Positions 14,585 to 23,370 of a stretch of 50,550 nt of DNA are shown here, piece after piece. Numbering within the stretch: position 1 is the first letter of the stretch; every line of letters begins with the position of its first letter. Under the pieces are notes generated by a model, which was not told the origin of the DNA, ran no database searches, and saw nothing but the letters and a program-made list of their open reading frames with translations. A program made the translations under genes and the position numbers. Origin of the DNA: Acidimicrobiaceae bacterium (GTDB lineage: Bacteria; Actinomycetota; Acidimicrobiia; Acidimicrobiales; RAAP-2); assembly GCA_025350565.1 (NCBI GenBank), contig JANXXO010000096.1, forward strand, positions 1 through 50,550, given 5' to 3'.

Positions 14585-15934
14585 CTAGTGGAGCTCGACC
14601 GCTAACTTCTTCTGGTCGCCGAGGAGCATGTCGTAAGCCCGTTCGGGAATAACGTCCGCGAGGCGCACGAGGGCCCGGTAGCCCACTTCGGCGGGGCCGT
14701 TCTGGTCGTTGCGCATCAGGTTCGCCATGATGGCGAGCAGTTCATTCATCAGCGGGGCGATTCGCATGCCGACACCCACGCAGACCGACAGGATTTTTGG
14801 CTCGGAGATAATGCGCACGAAGGCGCGCGCCACCTTGTAGTAGTCGCCGTAAGAGGTGTCGAGGCGCTCGTCGTACAGCCCCAGCATTTCGGCGTCGTTG
14901 GCGAGTAACGCCTCGCCGACCACGCCCGCGGCGAGACGTCCCGTCTCGTAACCGTAGGCAATGCCTTCACCGTTAAAGGGATTGACGGTGCCCGCGGCGT
15001 CGCCGATGGTGAGGGTGTTGGGTCCCGCGTGGGGACCGAGGGCGAGTCCCATGGGGAGACGTCCGCCGGTCGGCGCCCCGCACGACGTCTGGTCGTTGAG
15101 TCCCCAAGCGTCGGCCGTTTGGCTGACGAAATACTCTTGCAGTTTGGTGGTGTTGACGCCCTTCCAGGCTCCGCCCGTGGAGAGCAGTCCGACGCCCACG
15201 TTGACGCGACCATCGCCGAGGGGAAAGATCCAACCGTAACCCGGTACGACGGTGCCACTCGGGTCACGAATATCAAGGTGTGAGTCGATCCACGGCTCGT
15301 CGTGACGCTCGCTGGTGTAATAACCGCGAAGGGCCATCCCCATGGGCCAGGACTTGTTGCGAACGGTCCCGAGTTCTCGTCCGAGGCGCGAATTCTGTCC
15401 GTCGCCCACGATGAGATAGCGGCCCCGGATTTGCTGCGTCTGTGGCGCCTCTTTGCTCTGGACCACGACGCCGGCCGCGCCCAAGAGTCCGCCCCGGGGC
15501 GATTCGGTGGGATCCAAGAGGGCGACCGCTTCAACGCCATTCAAGAGGACCGCGCCGAGTCGCTCGGCCTCTTGCGCGACCAATCCGTCCAAGTTGAACC
15601 GAGTGATGGTGTAGCCGTAGTTGGGAAAGACCGGGTGCTCGGGCCAGTTCATTTCCAGGGTGGCCCCGAAGCCGAAGCCCCGAAGGCCCTTGTATTTGTG
15701 GCCATGTTCGGCGACGACCGATTCGAGTCCCATCTCGGCCAGCTGGAAGACCGAGCGCGGGGTCAGTCCGTCGCCGCAGGTTTTCTCGCGCGGGAAGTGC
15801 TTCTTCTCAATCAGACAGACCGACCAACCGGCCCTGGCCAACCAGTAGGCGCAGGCCGAGCCACTCGGTCCCGCGCCGACAATGACGGCGTCGAAAACGG
15901 TCGGTTTGGAAGTGACGTCCTTCAGCGTGGCCAT
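14585..15934 (-). CDS. Geranylgeranyl reductase family flavoprotein (menaquinone side-chain reductase-like)
   Basis: The 449-residue flavoprotein starts with the FAD dinucleotide-binding motif VIVGAGPSGSACAYWLARAG (about 17-36), then KTCGDGLTPRSV with the conserved CGDG, and the second FAD motif TIGDAAGTVNPFNGEGI (about 306-322). The family reduces isoprenoid double bonds in geranylgeranyl lipids; the mycobacterial member MenJ saturates one double bond of menaquinone. Its divergence from nuoA, as next to the Streptomyces nuo operon, favours a role in tailoring menaquinone for respiration, which is inference. The ATG follows a TAGGCT box by six bases, so its transcript is probably leaderless. 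Confidence 0.88.
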   Translation of the reverse strand: MATLKDVTSKPTVFDAVIVGAGPSGSACAYWLARAGWSVCLIEKKHFPREKTCGDGLTPRSVFQLAEMGLESVVAEHGHKYKGLRGFGFGATLEMNWPEHPVFPNYGYTITRFNLDGLVAQEAERLGAVLLNGVEAVALLDPTESPRGGLLGAAGVVVQSKEAPQTQQIRGRYLIVGDGQNSRLGRELGTVRNKSWPMGMALRGYYTSERHDEPWIDSHLDIRDPSGTVVPGYGWIFPLGDGRVNVGVGLLSTGGAWKGVNTTKLQEYFVSQTADAWGLNDQTSCGAPTGGRLPMGLALGPHAGPNTLTIGDAAGTVNPFNGEGIAYGYETGRLAAGVVGEALLANDAEMLGLYDERLDTSYGDYYKVARAFVRIISEPKILSVCVGVGMRIAPLMNELLAIMANLMRNDQNGPAEVGYRALVRLADVIPERAYDMLLGDQKKLAVELH

Positions 15935-15940
15935 CGGTCC

Positions 15941-15946
15941 AGCCTA
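15941..15946 (-). promoter_or_regulatory. -10 box TAGGCT, leaderless start of the reductase gene
   Basis: On the reverse strand TAGGCT is followed by six bases and the ATG at 15934, the same pattern as mshA and hemB. The whole divergent spacer up to nuoA is only about 70 bases. Confidence 0.6.
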
Positions 15947-15994
15947 GGACGTTCGACCTCGTTCTCTACTTCTCGAGGGGTCGTGCAGGTCTGG

Positions 15995-16000
15995 TAGAAA
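15995..16000 (+). promoter_or_regulatory. -10 box TAGAAA before nuoA
   Basis: The stretch TAGAAATGATGTCCGTG closely matches TAGAAATGAAGCCGTG before ctaE (44770-44785). In both, TAGAAA is followed by 7-8 bases and GTG. This suggests a shared promoter type for the respiratory operons and favours GTG 16009 as the nuoA start. Confidence 0.5.
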
Positions 16001-16008
16001 TGATGTCC

Positions 16009-16452
16009 GTGGACCAGTACTTACCAATACTGGGGCTTCTGATTCTCGGAGTGCTCTTTGGTGCGGGTTCGCTCGTGATGTCAGCCCTGCTGGCCCCTCG
16101 AAAGCGACCCTCCGAGGCGAAGTTGGCACCCTACGAGTGTGGGATTGTCCCCGAAATCGAACCGCCGGCACGGTTTCCCGTGCGCTTCTATCTGGTCGCC
16201 ATGATTTTCGTCATCTTTGACATTGAAGTCGTCTTTCTGTACCCCTTCGCCGTCGTCTTTCGCCAACTCGGCGTGTTCGGATTGGTCGAGATACTGACGT
16301 TCTCGGTCACCGTCTTTGGAGCGTTGCTCTTTCTCGTGGCCGAAGGAGCGTTGTCGTGGGGTCCGGTGAAACACCTCGTCAGCGGCGTGCCGTCGCGCAC
16401 CAGTAGTTCAACGATTTTGCGGATCAACTCCGATTCCGATCAGGCGGCCTAG
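16009..16452 (+). CDS. nuoA: NADH-quinone oxidoreductase subunit A
   Basis: NuoA is a small three-helix membrane subunit of complex I near the quinone chamber. The product has helices at about 5-27, 64-84 and 91-112, and the family signature [12 protein letters not shown] with the conserved Cys loop followed by [20 protein letters not shown] polar tail after about residue 115 ([17 protein letters not shown]) makes it longer than the usual ~120 residues. I favour GTG 16009, by analogy with ctaE, over the in-frame ATGs at 16000 and 16003, which have no good ribosome site. The stop shares one base with the nuoB start. Confidence 0.92.
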   Translation: MDQYLPILGLLILGVLFGAGSLVMSALLAPRKRPSEAKLAPYECGIVPEIEPPARFPVRFYLVAMIFVIFDIEVVFLYPFAVVFRQLGVFGLVEILTFSVTVFGALLFLVAEGALSWGPVKHLVSGVPSRTSSSTILRINSDSDQAA

Positions 16453-17015
16453 TGGCCCTCGAAGACCTGCAACACAACTTCTTGACCGGTCCGATTGAGG
16501 ACCTCGTTCGGTGGGCTCGCCGCGCCTCCGTCTGGCCCGCGTCGTTCGGGCTGGCGTGCTGCGCGATTGAGATGATGGCGACGGGCGGGGCCGACTTCGA
16601 CCTCGCGCGTTTCGGCATGGAGGTCTTTCGCAACTCCCCGCGCCAGGCCGACCTCATGATCGTGGCCGGTCGAGTCAGCCAAAAAATGGCGCCCGTGCTC
16701 CGTCAGGTCTACGACCAGATGATGGAACCCAAGTGGGTCATCTCGATGGGCGTGTGCGCGTCGACTGGCGGACTGTTCAACAACTACGCCATTGTCCAAG
16801 GGGTCGACCAGATTGTCCCCGTCGACGTGTACGCGCCGGGCTGTCCGCCCAGTCCCGAGACCTTGATGCACGCCATTCTCACCCTGCACGAGCAGATTCG
16901 CACCGGTGAGATCATGAAGCGGCGCGACGAAGGTCGCCCCGTGCACGTCGACTCGGCCCAAGGTCTCTGGACGCCCGAAGTACCGGTCGCCGTGAGGGTA
17001 GGCACCCCGAAGTGA
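16452..17015 (+). CDS. nuoB: NADH-quinone oxidoreductase subunit B
   Basis: The 187-residue peripheral subunit holds cluster N2, the last iron-sulfur centre before quinone. Its cysteines are visible as the tandem pair in [10 protein letters not shown], Cys in [10 protein letters not shown] and Cys in [10 protein letters not shown], the normal four ligands. The GTG start overlaps the nuoA stop by one base; the stop overlaps nuoC by four. The C-terminal tail after [11 protein letters not shown] is somewhat extended. Confidence 0.97.
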   Translation: MALEDLQHNFLTGPIEDLVRWARRASVWPASFGLACCAIEMMATGGADFDLARFGMEVFRNSPRQADLMIVAGRVSQKMAPVLRQVYDQMMEPKWVISMGVCASTGGLFNNYAIVQGVDQIVPVDVYAPGCPPSPETLMHAILTLHEQIRTGEIMKRRDEGRPVHVDSAQGLWTPEVPVAVRVGTPK

Positions 17016-17506
17016 TCGCCCTCTCCCCAGCGGCCCCCCCGGGCGTACTGACCAGCGAAGGACTCGCCGCGGACCAGTGCTGCTTTCCGACGCCGGCGCA
17101 GTACTTCGCACTCGTCGCCTCCTTTCGCGACGACGACTTCGAAATGTGTGTCGACGTCTGCGGCGTTGACTACCTCGAATACTTTGATCGATGGGTCCCC
17201 GACGGCGTGGTGCGGACGCGCTTCGAGGTGGTCGTTAACTTGTTGAGCCTCTCGAAGAAGCAGCGTGTTCGGGTGCGCGTCCAGGCCGGCGACGACGCGC
17301 CCGAGGTCGACTCGCTGTTCACGCTCTATCCCGGCACCGAAGCCATGGAGCGCGAGGCGTTCGATCTCCTCGGCATCTTGTTCACCAATCATCCCGACTT
17401 GACGCGCATCTTGATGCCCGAAGAGTGGGAGGGTCACCCCCTTCGCAAGGACTACGGCGCCGGACGAGTTCCCGTGCAGTTCAAAGAGTCGCCGGGTCCG
17501 CGATGA
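17012..17506 (+). CDS. nuoC: NADH-quinone oxidoreductase subunit C
   Basis: The 164-residue 30-kDa-type subunit of the peripheral arm has the signature [22 protein letters not shown] followed by GHPLRKDY. It contacts NuoD and NuoB at the base of the arm. Start GTG overlaps nuoB by 4 bases and the stop overlaps nuoD by 4. It is not fused to NuoD, unlike in E. coli. Confidence 0.95.
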   Translation: MIALSPAAPPGVLTSEGLAADQCCFPTPAQYFALVASFRDDDFEMCVDVCGVDYLEYFDRWVPDGVVRTRFEVVVNLLSLSKKQRVRVRVQAGDDAPEVDSLFTLYPGTEAMEREAFDLLGILFTNHPDLTRILMPEEWEGHPLRKDYGAGRVPVQFKESPGPR

Positions 17507-18855
17507 GCGAACCGAACGTGCGCACCGCGGAGCGCATTGAGCTCTTGACCGCCGACACGTCCGAAGGCGCGCAGGAACTCCAGCGCCGCGAAACGACGAA
17601 CGTCAACGAGCTCGGTCGTGAGGTGGGCGCCGTGCTGCGCCTCGACGGCCTGACGCTCGATCCCACCTCCGTGGACTTCGAGCGTCGCGACGACGAAACC
17701 ATGATCATCAACATGGGGCCGTCGCACCCGTCGACCCACGGTGTGCTGCGCTTGATGCTCGAACTCGACGGCGAGTTCGTGCTGCGCACTAAACCGGTCA
17801 TTGGGTACCTCCACACCGGCATGGAAAAGACCGGGGAGGAATTGAGTTACGTCCAAGGCGCGACCAACGTCACGCGCATGGACTACCTCAGCCCCGTCAT
17901 TAACGAACTCTGTTTCTCGATGACCGTCGAGAAGTTGCTCGACATAGAAGTACCGGCGCGCGCGGTGTGGATTCGCATGCTCATGAGCGAGCTCAATCGC
18001 ATCTCGTCGCACTTGGTCTGGATGGCGACCAACGGCATGGACCTCGGAGCTTCGTCGATGATGATCTACGGGCTGCGCGAACGAGAACTCATCCTCGCCT
18101 TCTTCGAAAAGACCGCCGGTCTTCGCCTCAACCTCAACTACGTTCGCCCCGGCGGGGTCGCGGCCGACCTGCCGGACGGCTGGCAGGATGACGTGTTGGT
18201 CATCTGCGACACCATTTACGCGAGGACCTTCGAATACGACGAACTGTTGACCGGACAGCCGATTTTTCGAAACCGAATGATCGGGGTCGCCCCACTGACG
18301 GCCGAAGAAGCGTTGGCCCTCGGGGTCACCGGACCACTGCTGCGCTCAACGGGCGTCGCCTGGGACCTGCGACGGGCCATGCCCTACCTCGCCTACGACC
18401 AAGTGGATTTCGACGTCATTGTGGGCACCTACGGCGACAACTTCGACCGCTACGCCATCCGCTTGAACGAGATCCGTGAATCGATCCGCATCGTGCGTCA
18501 ATGCGTCGAGAAAATGCCGGGCGGCGACTACCGGAGTCAGGACCCCAAGGTCACGCCGCCGCCGCGAGCGCGCATCGGTGAGTCCATGGAGGCGTTGATT
18601 CACCACTTCAAACTCTTCACCGAGGGGTTCCGTGTGCCGCCCGGTGAGGTCTACCTTGCCGTTGAGTCACCGCGCGGCGAGATTGGGTGCTACCTCGTGG
18701 CCGATGGGGGGGCGAAGCCGTACCGACTCCACGTTCGCGGACCGAGTTTCGTCAATCTCCAGGCCGTCTCGCTCTTGATGCGCGGCGGCTCGATGTCCGA
18801 CACCATCACCGTTATCTCCACCATCGATCCGGTCATGGGCGAGGTCGATCGATGA
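17503..18855 (+). CDS. nuoD: NADH-quinone oxidoreductase subunit D
   Basis: The 450-residue 49-kDa subunit forms the quinone-binding pocket with NuoB. The family signature begins at about residue 67 with NMGPSHPSTHGVLR, followed by IGYLHTGMEK, and ends with a GSMSDTITVISTIDPVMGEVDR C-terminus. A roughly 60-residue N-terminal extension precedes the conserved core. I chose ATG 17503 because it overlaps the nuoC stop; a longer frame would begin inside nuoC. As expected for complex I, the NiFe-hydrogenase cysteines are absent. Confidence 0.97.
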   Translation: MSEPNVRTAERIELLTADTSEGAQELQRRETTNVNELGREVGAVLRLDGLTLDPTSVDFERRDDETMIINMGPSHPSTHGVLRLMLELDGEFVLRTKPVIGYLHTGMEKTGEELSYVQGATNVTRMDYLSPVINELCFSMTVEKLLDIEVPARAVWIRMLMSELNRISSHLVWMATNGMDLGASSMMIYGLRERELILAFFEKTAGLRLNLNYVRPGGVAADLPDGWQDDVLVICDTIYARTFEYDELLTGQPIFRNRMIGVAPLTAEEALALGVTGPLLRSTGVAWDLRRAMPYLAYDQVDFDVIVGTYGDNFDRYAIRLNEIRESIRIVRQCVEKMPGGDYRSQDPKVTPPPRARIGESMEALIHHFKLFTEGFRVPPGEVYLAVESPRGEIGCYLVADGGAKPYRLHVRGPSFVNLQAVSLLMRGGSMSDTITVISTIDPVMGEVDR

Positions 18856-19469
18856 GTCACTTCCGCGTCGATATCCGTCGAAGGGCCGAAGAGGTGGTGG
18901 CCCTGTACCCGCGGCCCCGCTCGGCCATGTTGCCGCTGCTGCATCTCGCTCAAGAACAAGATGGCTATCTGAGCGACGAAGGTATCGCCGAAGTCGCCGA
19001 GTTGACCTCGACGACGCCGGCGGACGTGCGCGGTACGGCGGCCTTTTACGACATGTTCCACCTGGCGCCCGTAGGGAAGTACGTCGTGGGCATCTGCACG
19101 AACATTGCCTGCCTGCTCGCCGGGGGCGACGAACTGCTCGAGCACGCCAGTACCGCCCTGGGCTGTTCCGTGGGGGGGACGTCGGACGACGGACTGTTCA
19201 CGCTCGAAGAGACCGAGTGCCTCGCTGATTGCAACTTCGCTCCGTGCGTGCAGGTCAACCATCGCTACGTGCGCACGACCACTCCCGAGGCCTTCGACCA
19301 CGTGGTGGCCGAGTTGCGGGCGGGCACCTTGGACCACGACATCCCGAGTCACGGCACCTTGATCAGAGTCCGGCGCGCTGGCGGTCTGCACGCCTCGCGG
19401 GCAGAAGTCGCCAGCGAACGCCGCGTCGCCATCGCGGCGCGTGACGCGCGAGCGGAAGAAGCGAAGTAG
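18852..19469 (+). CDS. nuoE: NADH-quinone oxidoreductase subunit E
   Basis: The 205-residue 24-kDa subunit carries cluster N1a. The [2Fe-2S] ligands are in CTNIACLLAGG and, about 35 residues later, ECLADCNFAPC. The thioredoxin-like core is preceded by a helical bundle (LPLLHLAQEQDGYLSDEGI). The C-terminal 40 residues are charged and Ala/Arg rich. Start ATG 18852 overlaps the nuoD stop; the stop shares a base with the nuoF start. Confidence 0.96.
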   Translation: MSHFRVDIRRRAEEVVALYPRPRSAMLPLLHLAQEQDGYLSDEGIAEVAELTSTTPADVRGTAAFYDMFHLAPVGKYVVGICTNIACLLAGGDELLEHASTALGCSVGGTSDDGLFTLEETECLADCNFAPCVQVNHRYVRTTTPEAFDHVVAELRAGTLDHDIPSHGTLIRVRRAGGLHASRAEVASERRVAIAARDARAEEAK

Positions 19470-20770
19470 TGGCCACCTTGAGCGCTCCGCGCATTGTGTT
19501 GTCGCGAACGGAGTTCGCCGACTCGCACACGTTGACGCGTTACCTCGCGACCGGTGGCTACGAGGGACTGAAGAAGGCTTTGACCATGTTCCCCGAGGCC
19601 GTCGCGGCCGAGGTCGATCAGGCCTCGTTGCTGGGTCGCGGCGGCGCCGGGTTTCCCGCCGGGCGCAAGTGGTCGATGCTGCGCAAGGCCCCCATCTCGT
19701 ACCTCGTGGTGAACGGTGACGAATCGGAACCAGCGACCTTCAAAGATCACCTCTTGGTGGAGCGCGACCCCCATCAGTTGGTGGAAGGCTGCATCATCGC
19801 CGCCTACGCGCTGCAAGTCTCCAGCGTCTACATCTTTCTTCGGGGCGAGTTCGCCCTCGGACTGGAACGGGTCCAACAGGCCGTGAACGACGCCTACGAA
19901 CTCGGCGCGCTCGGCAGCAAGATCTTCGACTCGGAGTTTTCGCTCGACATCGTGGTGCATCCCGGCGCCGGTGCGTATATCTGTGGCGAAGAGACGGCGT
20001 TGATTGAAGCGCTCGAAGGCAAGCGCGGCTTTCCGCGCATCAAGCCTCCGTTCTTTCCGGCCGTCACCGGTCTCTATGGTGAGCCCACCGTCGTGAACAA
20101 CGTGGAGACCATGTCGAACCTCCCGTGGATCATCTCGAACTCCGGCGCCGCCTTCGCCGCCCTCGGGGGTGGCCGCTCCACCGGCACGCGACTCTTCGCC
20201 CTGGCCGGTCGAGTCAACCGACCCGGCGTCTACGAAATCGAGATGGTGAAGAACACCTTTCGCGACCTCATCTACGACCCGCAGCTGGGCAACGGCGTCA
20301 TTGGCGACAAAGCCATCAAGGCCATCATTCCCGGTGGCGTGTCGGCACCGTGGTTTGGGCCGGAACTTCTCGATCTGCCTCTTGGCCAGGACGAAGTGGC
20401 CGAGAAAGGTTCGATGCTCGGGTCCGGATCGATCGTGGTGATGGACGAGACCACGTGCGTCGTGCGCGCGGCGTGGCGGATCACCAAGTTCTTCTCGCGT
20501 GAATCGTGCGGACAGTGCACGCCGTGTCGCGAAGGGTCCGGCTGGATTGAACGCGCCATGTACCGCATGGAACACGGCGGGGGACGCATGGAGGACATTG
20601 AACTCCTTCTCGACCTTTGCGACAACATCGCCCCGGGTCTCACCTGGCCGCCCCAGCAGACCACCATTTGCGTGCTCGGGCCCTCCATTCCCTCGTCGGT
20701 GCATTCGGCCATTTCCATGTTCCGCGACGACTTCGTCGCGCACGTCGAGCACGGAGGCTGCCCCCAATGA
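19469..20770 (+). CDS. nuoF: NADH-quinone oxidoreductase subunit F
   Basis: The 433-residue 51-kDa subunit binds FMN and NADH and carries cluster N3. The glycine-rich NADH/FMN site GRGGAGFPAGRKW lies at about 52-64, the flavin segment NGDESEPATFKDH follows at about 75-87, and the cluster ligands are in ESCGQCTPCREGS with a further Cys in TTICVLGPS. GTG start coupled to nuoE; stop overlaps nuoG. All active-site features are present. Confidence 0.97.
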   Translation: MATLSAPRIVLSRTEFADSHTLTRYLATGGYEGLKKALTMFPEAVAAEVDQASLLGRGGAGFPAGRKWSMLRKAPISYLVVNGDESEPATFKDHLLVERDPHQLVEGCIIAAYALQVSSVYIFLRGEFALGLERVQQAVNDAYELGALGSKIFDSEFSLDIVVHPGAGAYICGEETALIEALEGKRGFPRIKPPFFPAVTGLYGEPTVVNNVETMSNLPWIISNSGAAFAALGGGRSTGTRLFALAGRVNRPGVYEIEMVKNTFRDLIYDPQLGNGVIGDKAIKAIIPGGVSAPWFGPELLDLPLGQDEVAEKGSMLGSGSIVVMDETTCVVRAAWRITKFFSRESCGQCTPCREGSGWIERAMYRMEHGGGRMEDIELLLDLCDNIAPGLTWPPQQTTICVLGPSIPSSVHSAISMFRDDFVAHVEHGGCPQ

Positions 20771-23370
20771 CTGAGGCCGTCCGCTCCATGGTCACCATCA
20801 CGGTGAACGGGCGTTCGCTGGAAGCGGCCGCGGGAGAACTGCTCATCGAGGCGGTCGAACGCGCCGGTACCTACGTGCCGCGGTTCTGCTATCACCCACG
20901 TATGGAGCCGGTAGGGGTCTGTCGCATGTGCCTCGTCGAAGTGGAAGGTCCGCGCGGAGCAACGTTGCAGCCGGCCTGTTTCTTAAAGGTGAACGACGGC
21001 ATGACCGTTGTCACTGACTCGGACAAAGTGAAGAAGGCCCAAGACGGCGTCCTCGAGTTCTTGCTCGCCAACCACCCGCTCGACTGTCCGGTGTGTGACA
21101 AAGGCGGCGAGTGTCCATTGCAGGATCAAACACTCACGCATGGTTCGGGCGAGACCAGGTTCATTGAAGAGAAGCGTCACTTCGTCAAGCCCGTCGAAAT
21201 CGGCGCCCTCGTACTTCTAGACCGTGAACGTTGCATCCAGTGCGCGCGTTGCACGCGATTCGCCAGTGAAGTGGCCGGCGACGCCCAGATCGCCTTCGCC
21301 GGCCGAGGTGACCTCCTCGAAGTCGCGACCTCCCCGACCCAGCCCTTCGACTCGGTGTTCTCGGGCAACACGGTCCAGATCTGTCCGGTGGGGGCCTTGA
21401 CCGCCCGGCCCTATCGATTCAGCGCCCGGCCCTGGGACCTCGAACAGATCGAGAGCACCTGCACGACGTGCGCGGTCGGATGCCGCGTGGCGGTGCAGTC
21501 GTCGGGCAACCGTCTCACGCGTGTCTTGGGCGTGGACAGTGAACCCGTGAACCACGGGTGGCTCTGTGACAAGGGCCGTTTCGTCATTGATTCCATTGAC
21601 GGCAACGAGTCGTCCACCGATCCACTGCTCGCTTCGACCCGCATCACCACGCCGCTCGTTCGGCGCAACGGCGCCTTCGTGGCGGTCAGTTGGGGTGACG
21701 CCTTGAGCGAAGCGGCCGCCATTCTCCGTCGTGGTGCGTCCAACCCGAACGGCGTGGGCGCCATTGGCGGCGCCGCCCTCACCAACGAAGGCGCCTTCGC
21801 GTGGGAACGACTCCTTCGCGGCGTGCTCGGCACCGAGCACCTCGATGCGCAGTACGGCGATGGACTGGACGCGGCCCTCCTGCAAGCACTGCCGCGCGCG
21901 ACCATCGACGAAGCCTCCCGCGCCCGTACCGTCGTTACCCTGACGGGCGATCTGCGCGAAGAACTTCCTGTTCTCTTCCTTCGACTTCGCGAGAACGTGG
22001 TTCGCTACCACCGATCGCTCGTCGAATTCTCGTTCGGCGCGAGTGGCCTTACGTCAGTCGCCACCGTCTCGTTGGCGGTCCGTCCTGGCGAGGCCCATCT
22101 CGTGGCGCGCGCTTTGGGCGATAGCGGTGCCGGCGTGCCCCTGGGACTCGTGGTCGGGGAGGAAGAACTCCAGCGCGCTCGTGACCTCATTGGTGAAACC
22201 GGCGAGGACGTCGTCTTCGTGGTCGGTCGCGCGAACATGGCCGAACAAAGTGCGGTCATGGAGAACGCCCTTCGCACGCTCGCCGAACGCTTCCCGCGAG
22301 CGAAATTTTTACCGGCCCTTCGTCGAGCCAACGTCATGGGTGCCCTCGACATGGGACTCGCCCCGCAGCTTCGACCGGGTCGCGCGTTCGCCAGTGACGC
22401 TGGACGTGATGCTCTGGCGCAACTCGACGCCTTGCGATCGGGAGAGCAGAAGGTACTCGTGCTCCTCGGCGGCGACCTGCGCGGCAATGTCGTCGATGTC
22501 GTGGGCGCCACCGAAGCACTGGAACGGGCCGAAGTGATCGTCGTGACCGGTCACGGTGGATCGACGCTCGCGTACGCCGACGTTGTCTTGCCCGCCGCTG
22601 TGCAGCACGAGCGAACGGGCACCGTCACCAACATCGAAGGGCGCGTGAGCGCCGTGTCGCCCAAGATCGTGGCCCCCGGTTCGGCCTGGCCCGACGTCGC
22701 CATTGCCTCGGAACTCGCCGAAGCGCTCGGCCAGAGCATCGGACTGGGCTCCGTCGAAGAGGCCGCGCGGGCCATTGAAGAGACGACGAGTTACCCGGCG
22801 TTGTCGGTACTGGGCGACGCGGCCAACGAAGGGATCGTCGTGGGTGACGCCGGCGCGCGAACGTCCCGACGGCCACTTGACCCGATGGCGTTCCCCGGCA
22901 TCCGCTCCACCGAGAAGGTGGGCCTCGGCGCGCCCAGTGGGGCCACGACGGTGCCTCGCGTGGACGCGTCGAGTGCTGTGAAGCCCGCCGGGTGGGACGA
23001 CGTGACGGCGGGACGCCACGTGGACGTACCCCTGGCCGACGCCTATTCGTTGCGCGTGCATCTCAGTCGGCGCCTGTACGACGACGGCGTGGCCGTGCAA
23101 GGCACGCCAGCCCTGGCGGGCTTGACCGCGGTCACCGTCGTGCACCTCAACCACATTGATATGGACCGTTTGGGCGCCTCGACCGGCGACGTGGTGACGG
23201 TCACCGGAGCGCGCGGTACGGCGCACCTGCCGGTAGCGCTCGATGACGCCGTTGCGCGCGGTTCGACCGAGATCGCGTTCGGCTCCGTCGACGGCGATGG
23301 CCACGACGTGCTGCGTCCCCTCTTCGACGGGTCCCAGGTCATTAGCCAAGTGCGACTGGACAGCAAATGA
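20767..23370 (+). CDS. nuoG: NADH-quinone oxidoreductase subunit G
   Basis: The 867-residue 75-kDa subunit carries the electron wire of the peripheral arm. Visible sites are the [2Fe-2S] ferredoxin domain (FCYHPRMEPVGVCRMC and a later Cys), the HPLDCPVCDKGGEC cluster N5, the CIQCARC plus CPVGA cluster N4, and an extra CTTCAVGC-x27-C set that matches cluster N7, found in only part of the bacteria. The rest is a molybdopterin-oxidoreductase-like domain without molybdenum ligation. I chose ATG 20767, overlapping the nuoF stop. The middle and C-terminal regions are diverged, as usual for NuoG. Confidence 0.96.
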   Translation: MTEAVRSMVTITVNGRSLEAAAGELLIEAVERAGTYVPRFCYHPRMEPVGVCRMCLVEVEGPRGATLQPACFLKVNDGMTVVTDSDKVKKAQDGVLEFLLANHPLDCPVCDKGGECPLQDQTLTHGSGETRFIEEKRHFVKPVEIGALVLLDRERCIQCARCTRFASEVAGDAQIAFAGRGDLLEVATSPTQPFDSVFSGNTVQICPVGALTARPYRFSARPWDLEQIESTCTTCAVGCRVAVQSSGNRLTRVLGVDSEPVNHGWLCDKGRFVIDSIDGNESSTDPLLASTRITTPLVRRNGAFVAVSWGDALSEAAAILRRGASNPNGVGAIGGAALTNEGAFAWERLLRGVLGTEHLDAQYGDGLDAALLQALPRATIDEASRARTVVTLTGDLREELPVLFLRLRENVVRYHRSLVEFSFGASGLTSVATVSLAVRPGEAHLVARALGDSGAGVPLGLVVGEEELQRARDLIGETGEDVVFVVGRANMAEQSAVMENALRTLAERFPRAKFLPALRRANVMGALDMGLAPQLRPGRAFASDAGRDALAQLDALRSGEQKVLVLLGGDLRGNVVDVVGATEALERAEVIVVTGHGGSTLAYADVVLPAAVQHERTGTVTNIEGRVSAVSPKIVAPGSAWPDVAIASELAEALGQSIGLGSVEEAARAIEETTSYPALSVLGDAANEGIVVGDAGARTSRRPLDPMAFPGIRSTEKVGLGAPSGATTVPRVDASSAVKPAGWDDVTAGRHVDVPLADAYSLRVHLSRRLYDDGVAVQGTPALAGLTAVTVVHLNHIDMDRLGASTGDVVTVTGARGTAHLPVALDDAVARGSTEIAFGSVDGDGHDVLRPLFDGSQVISQVRLDSK

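Noticed and set aside
19349..20767. Long reverse-strand open frame opposite nuoF
   Set aside because: It lies fully within nuoF/nuoE, has no recognisable domain and is explained by the high third-position GC of nuoF.
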